Source: Buxus sempervirens (taxonomy: Eukaryota > Streptophyta > Magnoliopsida > Buxales > Buxaceae). From it: a DNA stretch of 64,000 bases. A program made the translations under genes and the position numbers. This document shows, piece after piece, positions 21,901-33,614 of the stretch. The DNA is taken from assembly GCA_947561395.2 (NCBI GenBank), contig OX387192.1:36043520-36107519 (forward strand), written 5' to 3'. The notes under the pieces were generated by a model. That model did not search any database and was not told where the DNA came from. It worked only from the letters and a program-made list of their open reading frames with translations. The first letter of the stretch is position 1, and each line of letters starts with the position of its first letter.

Positions 21901-24900
21901 CAACTTGATTTTTTGATGAAACATGAAAACCAACTTGATGACTACATATGGATTCTTCTTTTGTGTTCCATTTTTCATGTGTAACTAGAATGATGCAATA
22001 TTCAATATTTGCAAAANNNNNNNNNNNNNNNNNNNNNNNNNNNNNNNNNNNNNNNNNNNNNNNNNNNNNNNNNNNNNNNNNNNNNNNNNNNNNNNNNNNN
22101 NNNNNNNNNNNNNNNNNNNNNNNNNNNNNNNNNNNNNNNNNNNNNNNNNNNNNNNNNNNNNNNNNNNNNNNNNNNNNNNNNNNNNNNNNNNNNNNNNNNN
22201 NNNNNNNNNNNNNNNNTCATTGATCCTTGGCACCTACATATAGGCCCCCACCACTTACACTGGTGGGGGCCTATAATGCACAGGGTCAACCTCCCTCCCC
22301 GTGTACCAAACCCACTCACCCCACCGTCCCTCTCTCTCTTTTCCTTTTTTTTTTTTCCCTCTTTCTTAAGATATATTTTGAAATGTGCCAAGGAGATAAG
22401 ATCCCTGCGTGCTTGCCCACAATATCTAGAACTATGTGCTTGCCCACAATATCTAGAATCTTCAAGTCAGAGTGGACAACTCTTCCCTTTATGTCTGGAG
22501 GCCTTTGTTAAAAATCTATTACAGTTTCCTGAAAGGTGCTAGATTTCTTGTGGAATATGGAGATATTGTGTGATTTTGTGAGGATTGTGGTGCAGGGAGT
22601 TGCTGTTTTTGAGACTTTCCTTACTCTTTACACAGAGTCTGACAGCTGACAGTATTTGATTTGGAAGATTTTGATTAGGGATGTTAACCGGCTCTGACAG
22701 CTATAAACATTCGATTTAGAGGGTTCTGACTGGGGATGTCCACCTGCTGTTTTTTGTGATCTATGTGTATTTCCACTATAGTAACTTCCTTTGATTCTTG
22801 TCACAATAATCTTATTCCGTAAACCTAAATCTATCTAAATTTTAATAAGATAACTGCACCAATATGTATTGCACGTCATCCATGATACAAATGAATGTAT
22901 GATGGTATTTGACGCAAAACATTAAAAATCTAATCTTCTTCTAGTTTTGATTTGATAAATTGATATATGGGTACTTTTTTTTTATCATTTTAAATCTAAT
23001 TAATTAACATATAAATTCAGTTTTTTTTTTTTTAAATTTCTAAACTGCGTTATAAATTTATAATGAGGATGTGAACCAGAATAAATAGATTACTTAATAT
23101 AGTAAAGAGACCTCATATATCATTGGTATACCCTGATAACATTGATTTTTAATAGGGGATATCTTTAATGGAGCCAAAGCTGAACCTCATTTTGTATTTG
23201 ATAATGACCCATATTAAACATGGTCCACTCTACCGGATTTTCTAATTTTTCTAAAGCATGATTGCCATTTCTCTGGGATGAGACTGGTGTATATACAGAC
23301 TCCTTTTCTGGTCCATAAGTGAGCCATCCTACTGAGTATTTGACTGTGATTGTGATCTTCCAGAGCCAAACTAAGTTATGATCATGGAGATCCTAAGTTG
23401 ATAATTCATATTTGATTTGAATAAATTTTACTACTGAATGCAAGCTAACTAATTTTCTCATTCTTTGTTGTAGGCTTTGCTTGTCAGGATCCTCTGATTC
23501 TATGATCAGGTATATATTTTCATGCCATGAATCTCAATCGGAACGAGGGGCACTATTACTACTGTTTCTTGTTTCATGTACTGTTTCCAACCAAATGCGG
23601 TCTTATATTTGGAATTCTTAATGTAATTTGTTTTGAGTTACATTCATTTTCCTTGATCTGGAGAGGTATCCTCTGTTAGGTTGAGTGCTGTTGGTTGCCC
23701 CATGGTGTTAATCAGAAAAAAAGTTGTTGAAGTTGAATGTTTATTAGTTGCATCTGACTCTTGAAGCCTCACAATTATACTGGAAGAAGAAGCTTCTAGT
23801 GCATTAGCATGAATTCATAGAAACAAATGTTCATGTAGAAAGCAAACAAAAGAAGTGGTGCTGGAGATTCATTTTGACCATGATACTTTACAGAACTCCA
23901 TTTCCTATGTTACTTGCCACTATCAAAATGAATAAGGTGCAAACCTGTGTTTTGAATCTGCTATGGAACACGTGGTCCATGACTGGACAGTAGAAATTCT
24001 TATTTTTGTCCTGGGAGCAACACTGTCCCAGGTGTGAAATAATGAAGCAAATGTGATTTATTTCTAGTCGTTTACTTGGACATAATACCATCTATTTGAT
24101 TGGTTAATTGGAAACTGAAAGAAATTTTTTTGTTGCAATCTCCTTGAATGTTCTGGTGGAGTACATTTTTCTTGGACAGACTATGATATATTTTGTGAAT
24201 TGGTGACCATATTAGATTTTATTGTCTGGGAGTAGAATTGGTCTTGGTCTTTGGCAAAAAAACCATTAGTGATGTTATTTTGGTAATAGGTGTTGAACCC
24301 CAGCTTCTTGAATCAATCCCTCTTATAAGCTTAATTGGGTTGCAGATACATTCAAAAATTGATTGAAAAGTCAGCTCTGCCATTAAATCTGATGTATCTC
24401 ATAGCTACACTGTTTTTAAGCAGTTTCCTGAGAAAATATCCTTGAAAGCCAATTACGGCTTTGGTATGCACTGTTAGATAGAAAAGTGTTACATATACAA
24501 AGCTTAAAATTTTTTTTTTGGTAAGACATATACAATGCTTAATAAAGAAAAACAAATTCAGCCTTAAATAAGCTTTTGATATGCTCTATAGACATCATTT
24601 TTGGTGTCAGTCTATCTTAAATTTGAACTTAAGTTGTGTAGAAACCAGAAAATGCCAAATTGGAACCTTGAAATTTTTGTGTAATGATAGAATTCAGGTG
24701 TTTCTGCATACCTTCTTGTAGTTTTTCAAGTAGTAATTGATTATTTTACTTTCCCAGGCTGTGGGATATTGGGCAGCAGCGATGTATACATTCATATGCT
24801 GTGCATACCGACTCTGTTTGGGCGCTTGCCAGCACTCCAACATTCAGCCATGTCTATAGTGGTGGGAGAGACCTCTCTGTAAGTGTGCACTTCTCCTCAG

Positions 24901-27900
24901 TAACTTGAACTCTGCTTCTGTCTGAACAATTTCTTGTCTATCATACTCACTTTTTGTGGCATTAACAATCAACTGTTCTGGCAAATGATTCTGGATTCTC
25001 TCTCAAGCTATACTTGACAGACTTGGCAACAAGAGAGAGTGTTTTGCTTTGCACAAAAGAACACCCTATATTGCAACTGGCACTTCACGATGATAGCATA
25101 TGGGTTGCAACAACAGACTCTCGGGTAAATATGTGGCCAGCTGAAGGACGCAGCCCTCATAAGGTTTTTCAAAAAGGTGGTTCATTTTTGGCAGGAAACT
25201 TGTCCTTTTCCAGGGCAAGGGCTTGCTTAGAAGGATCTGCCCCTGTAAGTAGTACCTGTTCTTTTTTTTTTTCTCTAGTTGTAGTCATATATAATTCAAT
25301 GCTGCACTGTGTCAGATTTCAAGTTTTCATCTGCATCCAAGTAGTGAATCTTTTTATTGATGGAGGTAATATTGAAGTCAAGGTTTGCTATGCCGGTTTC
25401 GACACTATTTTGTACAAGTTCTGTTGTGCTGTTTTGTCAAAATTTTACTGGCACGCCGCTTGTGCCGATGCATTTTTTTGTGTCGTAATGTTAAAAATTT
25501 TAAAATCTAATGAAGTAGAAAATTAAAAGATACATAAAAATTCTAAAAAAGTCTCATATATATTTATATACTTAATAATTATATTATTATTTTGTCTTAT
25601 TTTTAAGTACACACACACACACATAAAAGTAAGAGGAAAAGGATGAGAGGGTCAGGTATGGCCCCACGTCCACCCACCGCCCCCCCTCCCCTCTGTGTCA
25701 ATAATGATGGTCATGAACAATGGAGATGGAGGGAGAGGCTGCTACCTCAACCCTCTCTTTCTCCCCCCCCTTTTCCCTCCTCCTAGTTTTGTATTCACTT
25801 CTTTCAACATCAGCAACAATGAAGAAGAGATGGAGGCCGGGTATCGGCCCCTTCTCTCTCCCCTCCTTCCTTTTCACTGTTTTTGTTTTCCTTCTTTTGC
25901 ACAATCCGGATGGCATGCCTATTAGCATGCTGTCTGGAACCCGTCTGTTTTGATGGTATGTTCTAATCGTGCAAGCCCTTTCTGTTGTGCTAGCTCTATT
26001 CTCACCCTGCAGTGGACCACTGCCCCCGGAAACAAGAGCTGTTAAAAATGGATTTTTTGGAAGAAAAAATTGCCTGTGCAACATTTATCTTTTGCCACCC
26101 GGCTTTTTTTTCATTGGGTTGAAAGTTAAACTTAGAACATGAAGAGAGGCAATAGTGATGAAAACCTGCCACTCAGCTGCCAAATGTTAGAAATATTGAC
26201 TGTGCTGAACTCCTTACCAGGCTGCTCAACTGGGAAGCTGCTCCCACTTCTCTTTTCTTCTATGCTATGATATCATTTTGTTTATGGAGTCCTCCCTGCC
26301 ATTTTTATCTTGTAAACTTGTTTGACAGTCTGATGTTCCTATCATATATTGAGCTCTTACTGGTGCTTTAGCAGTCCTTACTCGTTCCCTCCCTCTAATT
26401 TAGTTTATGATGTTTCTTTAAATTCATATAGTTTGGGTATTCACTTTTTAAATTTATCCAGGTTCCTGTGTATAAAGAACCGTTATTTACCATTCCTGGA
26501 ACTCCAGCAATTGTGCAGCATGAGATTTTGAATAACAGAAGGCATGTCTTAACTAAGGTGATTATGATGCTTTCCTTGTTTTTTGATTTTGCGTCCATCT
26601 ATATCTTGTCATTGGCTCTGAGTATATTTTTTCATTTTGGGTGGGTTTGAATATTATTTCATAAGCTAAATATGTTGTATTGTCTTTTAATAGGATGCTG
26701 CAGGCTCAGTGAAATTGTGGGAGATTACCAGGGGCGCTGTGATTGAGGACTATGGCAAGGTTTCATGAATATCCTAGTTCTCATTGTTAATCACACAAAT
26801 AGTCTACCCTTCATTACTGATTTTTTTATTTTTATTTTTTTTGGAGGGTGGGGGTGATTTAAATACTGATAACATTTGAGTTTTGGCCAATGATTCAAGA
26901 TTTCTTTATTAATGTCATTTTGCAGGTCTCATTTGAGGAGAAAAAGGAAGAATTATTTGAGATGGTATTTTTTTTTTTTGATGAATAATGAAAGATATGG
27001 TATTCATATATATTTTTTGAGATGGTATTGATGCCTCGATATTTGATATCAATCAATCTCATGTTGTATGGTTGGTTGGTTAATCTTATTTTGTTGTTTT
27101 GCTTCTCCAGGTAAGTATTCCTGCATGGTTCACTATGGATACCAAGCTTGGAAGTCTGTCTGTCCATTTGGACACACCGCAATGCTTTTCTGCTGAGATG
27201 TATTCTGCTGACCTGAGCATTGTTGGGAAACCTGAGGATGACAAGGTGAATGCATAATGTTTGTTTTTTTTTCCCTGATTTTATTTTGTTTGTTAAAATA
27301 ATATCGTATTTAATGTTAGTCTGGTGTGATCTACTGGAAGTTGATTTCTAGCTGTAAAGCGTAAACTATAAACTAGGTGGGGAATTGTGAGAACATGTAT
27401 GTTTTTGAAACCTTGGTTTTAATATTTAGAACCACAAACCGGATATTTATCATTTTCTGAGTTTGGAGAAATTTTGAGAACTTCGTTTGTTTCTGCCTCG
27501 ATTTCCTTGATGATTTCTTCTTTTATTGGGGAAAAAAAAAGCTTCATTGTTTCTGCTACATTTGAAACTTTGCATCCTGTATTTTGGAAAACTTTGGCAG
27601 ATGATTATTTTTATGCTTTTCGTTCTCTTTTGGACTCTCATCTGCTTGCATTTGACCTTTGTTTCTAGTGTTTCCATTTTTAATCATTGTTGAAGGGATA
27701 TGATTAGGAATTCTTTTCAGAGTAGGAATTTTTTTGTAGTTTTATCATAATTGAAATTATCTGTTCTGATAGATGCAATTCTGCAGGTCAATCTGGCACG
27801 AGAAACCCTGAAAGGTCTGTTGGCTCATTGGTTGGTCAAAAGAAGGCAAAGGTCTGGACCACAAGCTTCAGCCAATGGTGATGCTCCATCCGGAAAGGAT

Positions 27901-30564
27901 AGTTCTCTTAGAAATCTTACTCACTCAAGAGTTGAGATAGATGTTAATGCCGACAATGACTCAATGGTGTATCCACCTTTTGAGTTCTCAACTGCTTCAC
28001 CCCCTTCCATTATTACTGAGGGCACTCAAGGTGGCCCGTGGAGGAAGAAAATCACTGATTTAGATGGCACTGAAGACGAGAAATACTTCCCTTGGTGGTG
28101 TCTGGATTGTGTTTTGAATAATCGATTACCACCCAAAGAAAATACAAAGTAATTTTCTAGCCTCAAGGATCACTTTGCTCATTTACTCTTGTATTTGAAG
28201 CACCCTTGTATATGAAGGACCGTCTATTATTTGTTGGTCTATTCTTTATGTTTATTGAAGAGAATCCCAGCTTTTTGCTATTGGATCTGTAAAAAGTTTG
28301 GTGGGTCTGCAGAACGCATTCCTGTTTGGTTTTAGGGACATGTTTTATGAAGTGAAAAAAGGTATTTAGCTTACTCATGATGGCATTTGTGCCTTTTTTG
28401 TCATGTCGCGAAACATTGGACTCCAGCAATTAACATGATTTTATTTACTTTACGTAAAGCATGCACGGCATGAGCTGTATTTTTGTTTTGATTCGTGGCT
28501 TGAGTTGTATTCTAAGCCGTTCCATCTCTTGATGTTTTTGTCCTATCTTGTTGCAAAATTTTCTGGCAGCGGTCCATCTAGATGAATTAGATAAATAGTT
28601 TTCATCCCTGAGAACTAGACATTGATTTATGGTAGCATATTTCTATGGGATTGTACTGTTTAACATGTTACGGGGTTGTGGCAGTGTTCAACATTTCTTA
28701 AATCAAATTTTTTCTACAGGTGCAGCTTTTATGTGCATCCATGTGAAGGTTCAAACATCCAAGTCCTAACACAAGGGAAGTTGAGTGCACCTCGTATATT
28801 GCGCATACATAAAGTAAGTTTTTTTTTGCCTCTCAATATGCCTTGTATCGTGCAAAACAACAGATATGGAGGTACTAGACTGTTTAGCAATTTATTGCAT
28901 GTAACAAGCTATCCCTGTGAAAGATATGGATCATTTTTACAGTATGGGTCCTTTATTTTTCTTGAAACATGTATAAGCCACCTAGATATACAACATAAAG
29001 TATGAATAGTGAACAAATATGTTGTGGACAATGATAAACCAAATTTACAGAGCATATGATGCATGCATGTCAAATACATAGGAAATGTCTTATACCTTTT
29101 TAGACAGATTCTTGTCAGAACAGCTAGCAGTGACTTCTAGTTATTCAATAAAAGGTAGCATTATGAATTTTATACATCATGTTAGCAAATTTTGTCTCTT
29201 ATGTCTTTGTTGAAAGCATCTATATGAGGGCATATGACATTCCGTTGCATAAGAAACAAATGTACTCATTTTTTCTGTAGGTTGTTAATTATGTCATTGG
29301 AAAAATGGTTCCTGACAAACCACTTGAAGCCGCGAATTCTGATAGCCTGTACGCTCCTGGAATTACTGGAGGGCAGTCACAACTTTCTACAGTTGGAGGT
29401 GATGGATCCTTCCGGCCTGCGTTGAAGCCTTGGCAAAAGATGAAGCCTTCTATAGAGATCTTGTGCAATAATCAGGCAAGTAAATGTCCACATGTGATAA
29501 AGAAAATCAATTGACTTATTTTATTGAAGCTTATATTGTACAGACTAAGGAACCACAAATATCTTTGCTTATGTAAGGATATTTCAATGAACAAGGAGCA
29601 TAAAATGTGTGGGTGTGAGAAGTTGCAACTGAAATGCTTGATATGTCTGCTTGCTGGTTACAAATGGGGAAACATAACCTTTCACTGTTTTCTTTATTCC
29701 TTCTATGAACATTGTTTCTCCCCTTGCAAGTTTCTCTATCAAAGTCATTCCTATACAACTACTACCTCATGTTTCTTTAATTTTTTTTTATCTGTGGTCA
29801 GTTCAGCTTTTGATGTTTAAAGTGCCACTAAAATGAACAAATCTGAATTGAAGTTTCTTTTATGGTACTTGCCTCTGATGTATCGTGACAATTACTTTGT
29901 AAATTGTGGAGGAAAAGATCTATTTAGTTATTTATATGTTTATTAAGTTTTTGGACACCCAGTACAGTGTAGGGTTCGTGGCTTTATAAAATTTTGACAT
30001 GTTCTCTGTTTGTAATATTTTCTTGGGTACTTGAAATATTGATGTGTGGGTTCTTGCTGCTAGTGACTACTACTAGAATATATTTTTCCATATTGTCTTT
30101 TTTCATAGGAATAACCCTTCCCTATGTTTGGAGTAAGCATTTATGAATTATATCTTATAGCTGTGGTTATCTTATAGCTCTGGTACTAGGAAAAAAGGGA
30201 GGAAAAATGGAAAATATCATCCATTTTTTGTCCATATATAATCGATATGTGCCAATTTGTGTCCTAGAAATATATGTAAGTACAATCTTCATGTGATACT
30301 TGGTGATTGCTACCTGTCACTTGGCTTAATGATGAGGATATTTCTTCATGTCTAATTGTTAGTAACTCACAACTCCATTATCTGCAAGCAAATAAAAATT
30401 CATTCTGAATGTTGGGTGTTTCAACTCAAGAGGTCGGCGTGAAATTGCTTTGCTGCTTTCTTCAGGTCTTATCCCCTGACATGAGCTTAGCGACTGTCCG
30501 AGCTTATATATGGAAGAAGCCAGAGGACTTGGTGCTTAACTACAGAGTAGTGCAAGGCAGATGA
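18910..30564 (+). CDS. WDR48: WDR48 (UAF1)-like WD40 repeat protein
   Basis: Seventeen coding exons join in frame to 766 residues: 18910-19008, 19545-19703, 20767-20832, 20917-21006, 21192-21500, 21696-21793, 23474-23509, 24758-24878, 25008-25244, 26462-26557, 26694-26759, 26926-26964, 27111-27245, 27787-28148, 28720-28813, 29281-29475, 30466-30564. Residues 25-460 hold about seven WD40 blades ([54 protein letters not shown]). The C-terminal third carries the WDR48 C-terminal domain (from about 560: [43 protein letters not shown]). In animals and yeast this family activates ubiquitin-specific proteases; the plant homolog is a single WD40 protein of about 750 residues, so the same role is inferred. 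All introns are GT-AG except the one after 29475, which is GC-AG. The donor of exon 12 is duplicated by an insertion. Intron 6 contains the 200-N gap. Confidence 0.93.
22017..22216. other. Assembly gap, 200 N
   Basis: Exactly 200 N, probably a placeholder size. It lies in intron 6 of the WDR48-like gene (21794-23473), so no exon appears lost: exon phases on either side join correctly. Confidence 0.99.
22240..22274. repeat. Perfect 14-bp stem hairpin beside the gap
   Basis: ATAGGCCCCCACCA (22240-22253) and TGGTGGGGGCCTAT (22261-22274) are exact inverted repeats around a 7-base loop, starting 24 bases after the N run. Confidence 0.95.
22409..22745. repeat. Short direct repeats in intron 6 of the WDR48-like gene
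   Basis: GTGCTTGCCCACAATATCTA occurs at 22409 and 22436 (27-bp period). A second imperfect pair, TCTGACAGCT...GGGATGT, covers about 22637-22686 and 22693-22740. None is coding. Confidence 0.8.
24491..24542 (-). mobile_element. Ultra-short poly(A) insertion with 17-bp duplication
   Basis: ACATATACAAAGCTTAA (24491-24507) is repeated with one mismatch at 24526-24542. Between them lie 18 bases, AATTTTTTTTTTGGTAAG, which on the minus strand read CTTACC plus poly(A). This looks like a LINE insertion reduced to its last few bases. It sits in intron 7 of the WDR48-like gene. Confidence 0.65.
26956..27029 (-). mobile_element. 46-bp poly(A) insertion that duplicated the exon 12 splice donor
   Basis: TTTGAGATGGTATT occurs at 26956-26969 and 27016-27029. 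The 46 bases between (26970-27015) start with a T-run and, on the minus strand, give ATCTTTCATTATTCATC plus poly(A), a typical LINE 3' terminus. The duplicated 14 bases span the end of exon 12 and its donor (GAGATG|GTATT). Using the inner copy would add 60 bases with an in-frame TAA, so the first copy is the workable donor. Confidence 0.8.
29475..30466 (+). other. GC-AG intron 16 of the WDR48-like gene
   Basis: Exon 16 ends at CAG (29475) followed by GCAAGT. The next exon begins after TTCTTCAG at 30466. The frame and the family sequence (CNNQ | VLSPDMSL) require this junction. The only nearby GT (GCAA|GTAAAT) would change phase. CAG|GCAAGT is the strong consensus of plant GC-AG introns. Confidence 0.88.
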
Positions 30565-31210
30565 CATCAATGCAAAACTGGAAAGAGGTAGGTGTAATCT
30601 AGTTTAACTTATTAGCTACTAGTCGGTTTCTTCTCATAACATTGAACTCTTAAAAGCACTCAATTAACATGACCAATCAATATGTTCGTTGATATGTTCG
30701 TTGGAGGAATAGGATACCTTTTGCTGATCTATTTACTTGGAAGTTTGCTTGTTTGCTTTTTTTTTTTAATTCACTTTTCCTTTTGTGTTGGCTGTCTGTA
30801 GATGTGCTGCTGGGGTTTTTGGCTTCTGGAAATTGCCAATGAGACATCTTATTGTAGAAGGGGGTGCTGGTCATGATCGGAATATCTGTTTCTTCTTTGT
30901 AAATCTGCAAGGCTATTCAATCTTGGGAGCTACCTATTTTCTCCAAACTTTGCAAAGAAGTTGCTCAGTGGCAATATGCTAGTTCGAGGGGTGGGATAAA
31001 GTTTTTGTGGTGGTCATGCAGGCTTCGTGTTATTCGACAGAGGATGTTACCATTGTCCTTGTTATTCTGCTACAGTGGAGAATTTTAAGTTGCTGAAGAA
31101 TGGCATGGAAAGTGAAATCTCCTGTCAGGAGAGCTAAACTAGTGATGAAGATGATGCCTAAAGCAAGCATAGATGTGAATCTACACGGCACCTAGCAAGT
31201 AACCTCTATT
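30565..31210 (+). other. 3' UTR region of the WDR48-like gene, possibly spliced
   Basis: A consensus donor (AAAGAG|GTAGGTG near 30588) and acceptor (CTGTAG near 30801) suggest a spliced 3' UTR. No coding frame follows the TGA at 30562-30564. The exact 3' end cannot be placed from sequence alone. Confidence 0.4.
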
Positions 31211-31504
31211 AGGTAAGGTAATTAATTTGTCTTATTTGATAGGACAGTTTCTGTTTATGTGAAATTTTAATTATATATTATTATTCTCTTTTTTGTCCCT
31301 GTCTGTTCCGTATCTCGGTATGTATTTTTTATTTTTTTATTTTTTGGGGAGAGGAAAGGTTGGAATTCGAGGAAAATTGGAAGCAATATTCTTGATATAA
31401 CAGCAGCAAAATCCTTATTCAAACTAGTTGGGGAAGCAAGGTTCCCTGATATTTCCTTTTCAAGTGGCTCTGGTAATTTGTACTAGAAAAAGTATCCTCT
31501 TTTC

Positions 31505-31551
31505 TTTTAAGTATAGTTTTTTTTTTGGTAGAATTCTTTTTAAGTATAGTT
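31505..31551 (-). mobile_element. Ultra-short poly(A) insertion with 14-bp duplication
   Basis: TTTTAAGTATAGTT at 31505-31518 is repeated exactly at 31538-31551. The 19 bases between are a T-run followed by GGTAGAATTCT, which on the minus strand end in CTACC plus poly(A). It has the same design as 24491-24542. Confidence 0.6.
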
Positions 31552-32350
31552 GCAAACTAGGTATCAAGAGATGCCTTCATTAATGGGGTTGATCGTGTAG
31601 TGTGTGCTCTGACCAGTTCTGACCAGTTGATTTAAGCTTATGTTTCTTCATTTTTTTCCAAGTGGTTTTAGCAATTTTGAAGTGCTTAGGGTTGCTACGG
31701 TCAGGGCTTAGCCTGCCCAAACCTAGCCTAGCCTTGGACGGGCTGGAAAATAATTGGTATAATTAAAGCAGAGCTAGAACTTGAACCGGTTATGAGATTC
31801 CATGTCGTGTAAGAGACAATAAAAGCTTCCCTGTGTCAAGGTAAAACCGATAAATTTGTCCTGATGAAATCGAAACTGACATTTCTATGAGAAAAATGTA
31901 TGTTGTACTCTTAATTCCCAATTCTTCCTATACCTTAATATAGAAGAACCGGAGTTTGATGATCTTTTTAAATATATTAATGTCTAAGAATTGGAAATAT
32001 TGTTTTATATTTTCTACAACATAAATCATTCCGATAAATAGATGGATTAGTTAATTAAGCTGAGGATAGTTATAGCAAACCTATCCTAACTTGGGTGTGG
32101 TCGATTAAATTTGTTCAAGTCCTTGTAAGGCTAGATTTGAACAACATTCTTTTTGTTCGAACTTAAAATATGTTCAACAATTTTCCCAGTCCTTTTCTCT
32201 ATGTTTCTCGTTCTTTTATAATAATAAAATAAATGTGCTTCCGTCACTTGATTTGATTTCTAGTAAAAACTGTGGAAGTAAATATGTGAATTTTTTATTC
32301 AAAATGTACGGAAATTTCATGCTTGTTGCAGACTTGAAATCAGCTCGAAC
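31552..32350. other. Intergenic AT-rich, nothing recognised
   Basis: No coding or RNA gene signal between the end of the WDR48-like transcript region and the hairpin repeat at 32363. Confidence 0.55.
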
Positions 32351-32362
32351 CTTCGTTGGAAG

Positions 32363-32440
32363 ATTTGCTGGTCTAACTGTGAGTAGTGTGTACACGTCTG
32401 TAAATGACTCTTATATGTACACACTTTTCATTGTTGGACC
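32363..32440. repeat. Second CTGGTCCAAC-type hairpin repeat
   Basis: CTGGTCTAACTGTGAGTAGT and TGTACACACTTTTCATTGTT then GGACCAG form an imperfect inverted repeat of about 27 bp per arm. End motif and size match the element at 14894-14981. Confidence 0.55.
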
Positions 32441-33247
32441 AGTAGACGATGGTCTCCTTGTTGTTGAACCTCATAAATGTAAAAGCGGTCCTTTGGAAAT
32501 CGTGCCAAAAAAAAAAAATTCTTCCCAAGAAAAGTACACAATACCAAATCATAACTCATAGCAAAATTTTATGGGGTAAGTTGGTTTTTCTATCTTTTTT
32601 TTTTTTTAAATGTCCTTTAGCAATTTATATGCCTTAGATATTCCAAGCAAATACTTATATTCAGTTTTTCTATGAGCGTGCACAATTTATAAACCTTAGA
32701 TATTCCAAACAGACATTAGTTTAATTTAAAAGTTAACAAAAAATTGTTCTTTATCTTACTTGTGGCAACATAACGAGACTTCACGTGACCTACACAAAAC
32801 TCACGGGAAATACGTCAAATAACGTTAGATTTTTATAACAATAATAATAAAATAAATTATAAAATGTATTAACAAGATCACTTCACGTGAGCACAGAACC
32901 ATGCGCATGTCTTTTCCAATTTGTCTTTTAACTGTTTTTGGTAGAACCGCGAGTAGGCATGAGCAACGGGCCGGGCCTGTGGCGTGCCTGGGCTGGCCCG
33001 AGCACGCCAGGGCACGCGGGCCAGCCCGGGCCCGGGCGCTAAGCGGGCGCGCGCGAGTACAGGCACGCGGGCTAGCCCGCCTGAGAGCTAGCCATTGGCT
33101 AGCTCTCTTTTCCCCAACAGCTATATAACAGCTATATTGGGGGGCTATAGTTGTAATTGATGATTAAAAGACCTTTTCTACCCTTCCAACTGCAAAATAA
33201 CAGTTATATTGAAGGGTAGAGGTGGTAAAAAGCCACTTTTAATTTTC

Positions 33248-33255
33248 TATAAATA
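33248..33255 (+). promoter_or_regulatory. TATA box of the hAT transposase
   Basis: TATAAATA sits about 360 bp before the transposase ATG (33615). The leader between them contains AAGAG|GTATTC near 33465 and could hold an intron; this is inferred. Confidence 0.6.
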
Positions 33256-33614
33256 GACACTCCCTTTCCCACTCCAAACCACACCACTTCTACAATCTCC
33301 TACTCTCTTCTAATTGATTATCAAATAGTTTCTTTGCTCTAATTGTTGTAATTGGAAATTGGTGATACTCAATCTCTTCAAATTGTTCAAGCATCAAAAG
33401 TGGGAAATTGGACTCTGGAGGTTGAAGGCTTCAATTGCAAAGTTCAAGATTCATTCTAAAGAGGTATTCTTTTATTTAATTTTCCGATTTTAAAATTAGT
33501 ATAAATATTATTATTATAAGTAAGTCTCTCATTCTATCTTTCTTATAAATTAGTATCACCAAATATTTATTATAATATTATTTATTAAGATTTTTTTTTT
33601 CCAAAAATTTGATA

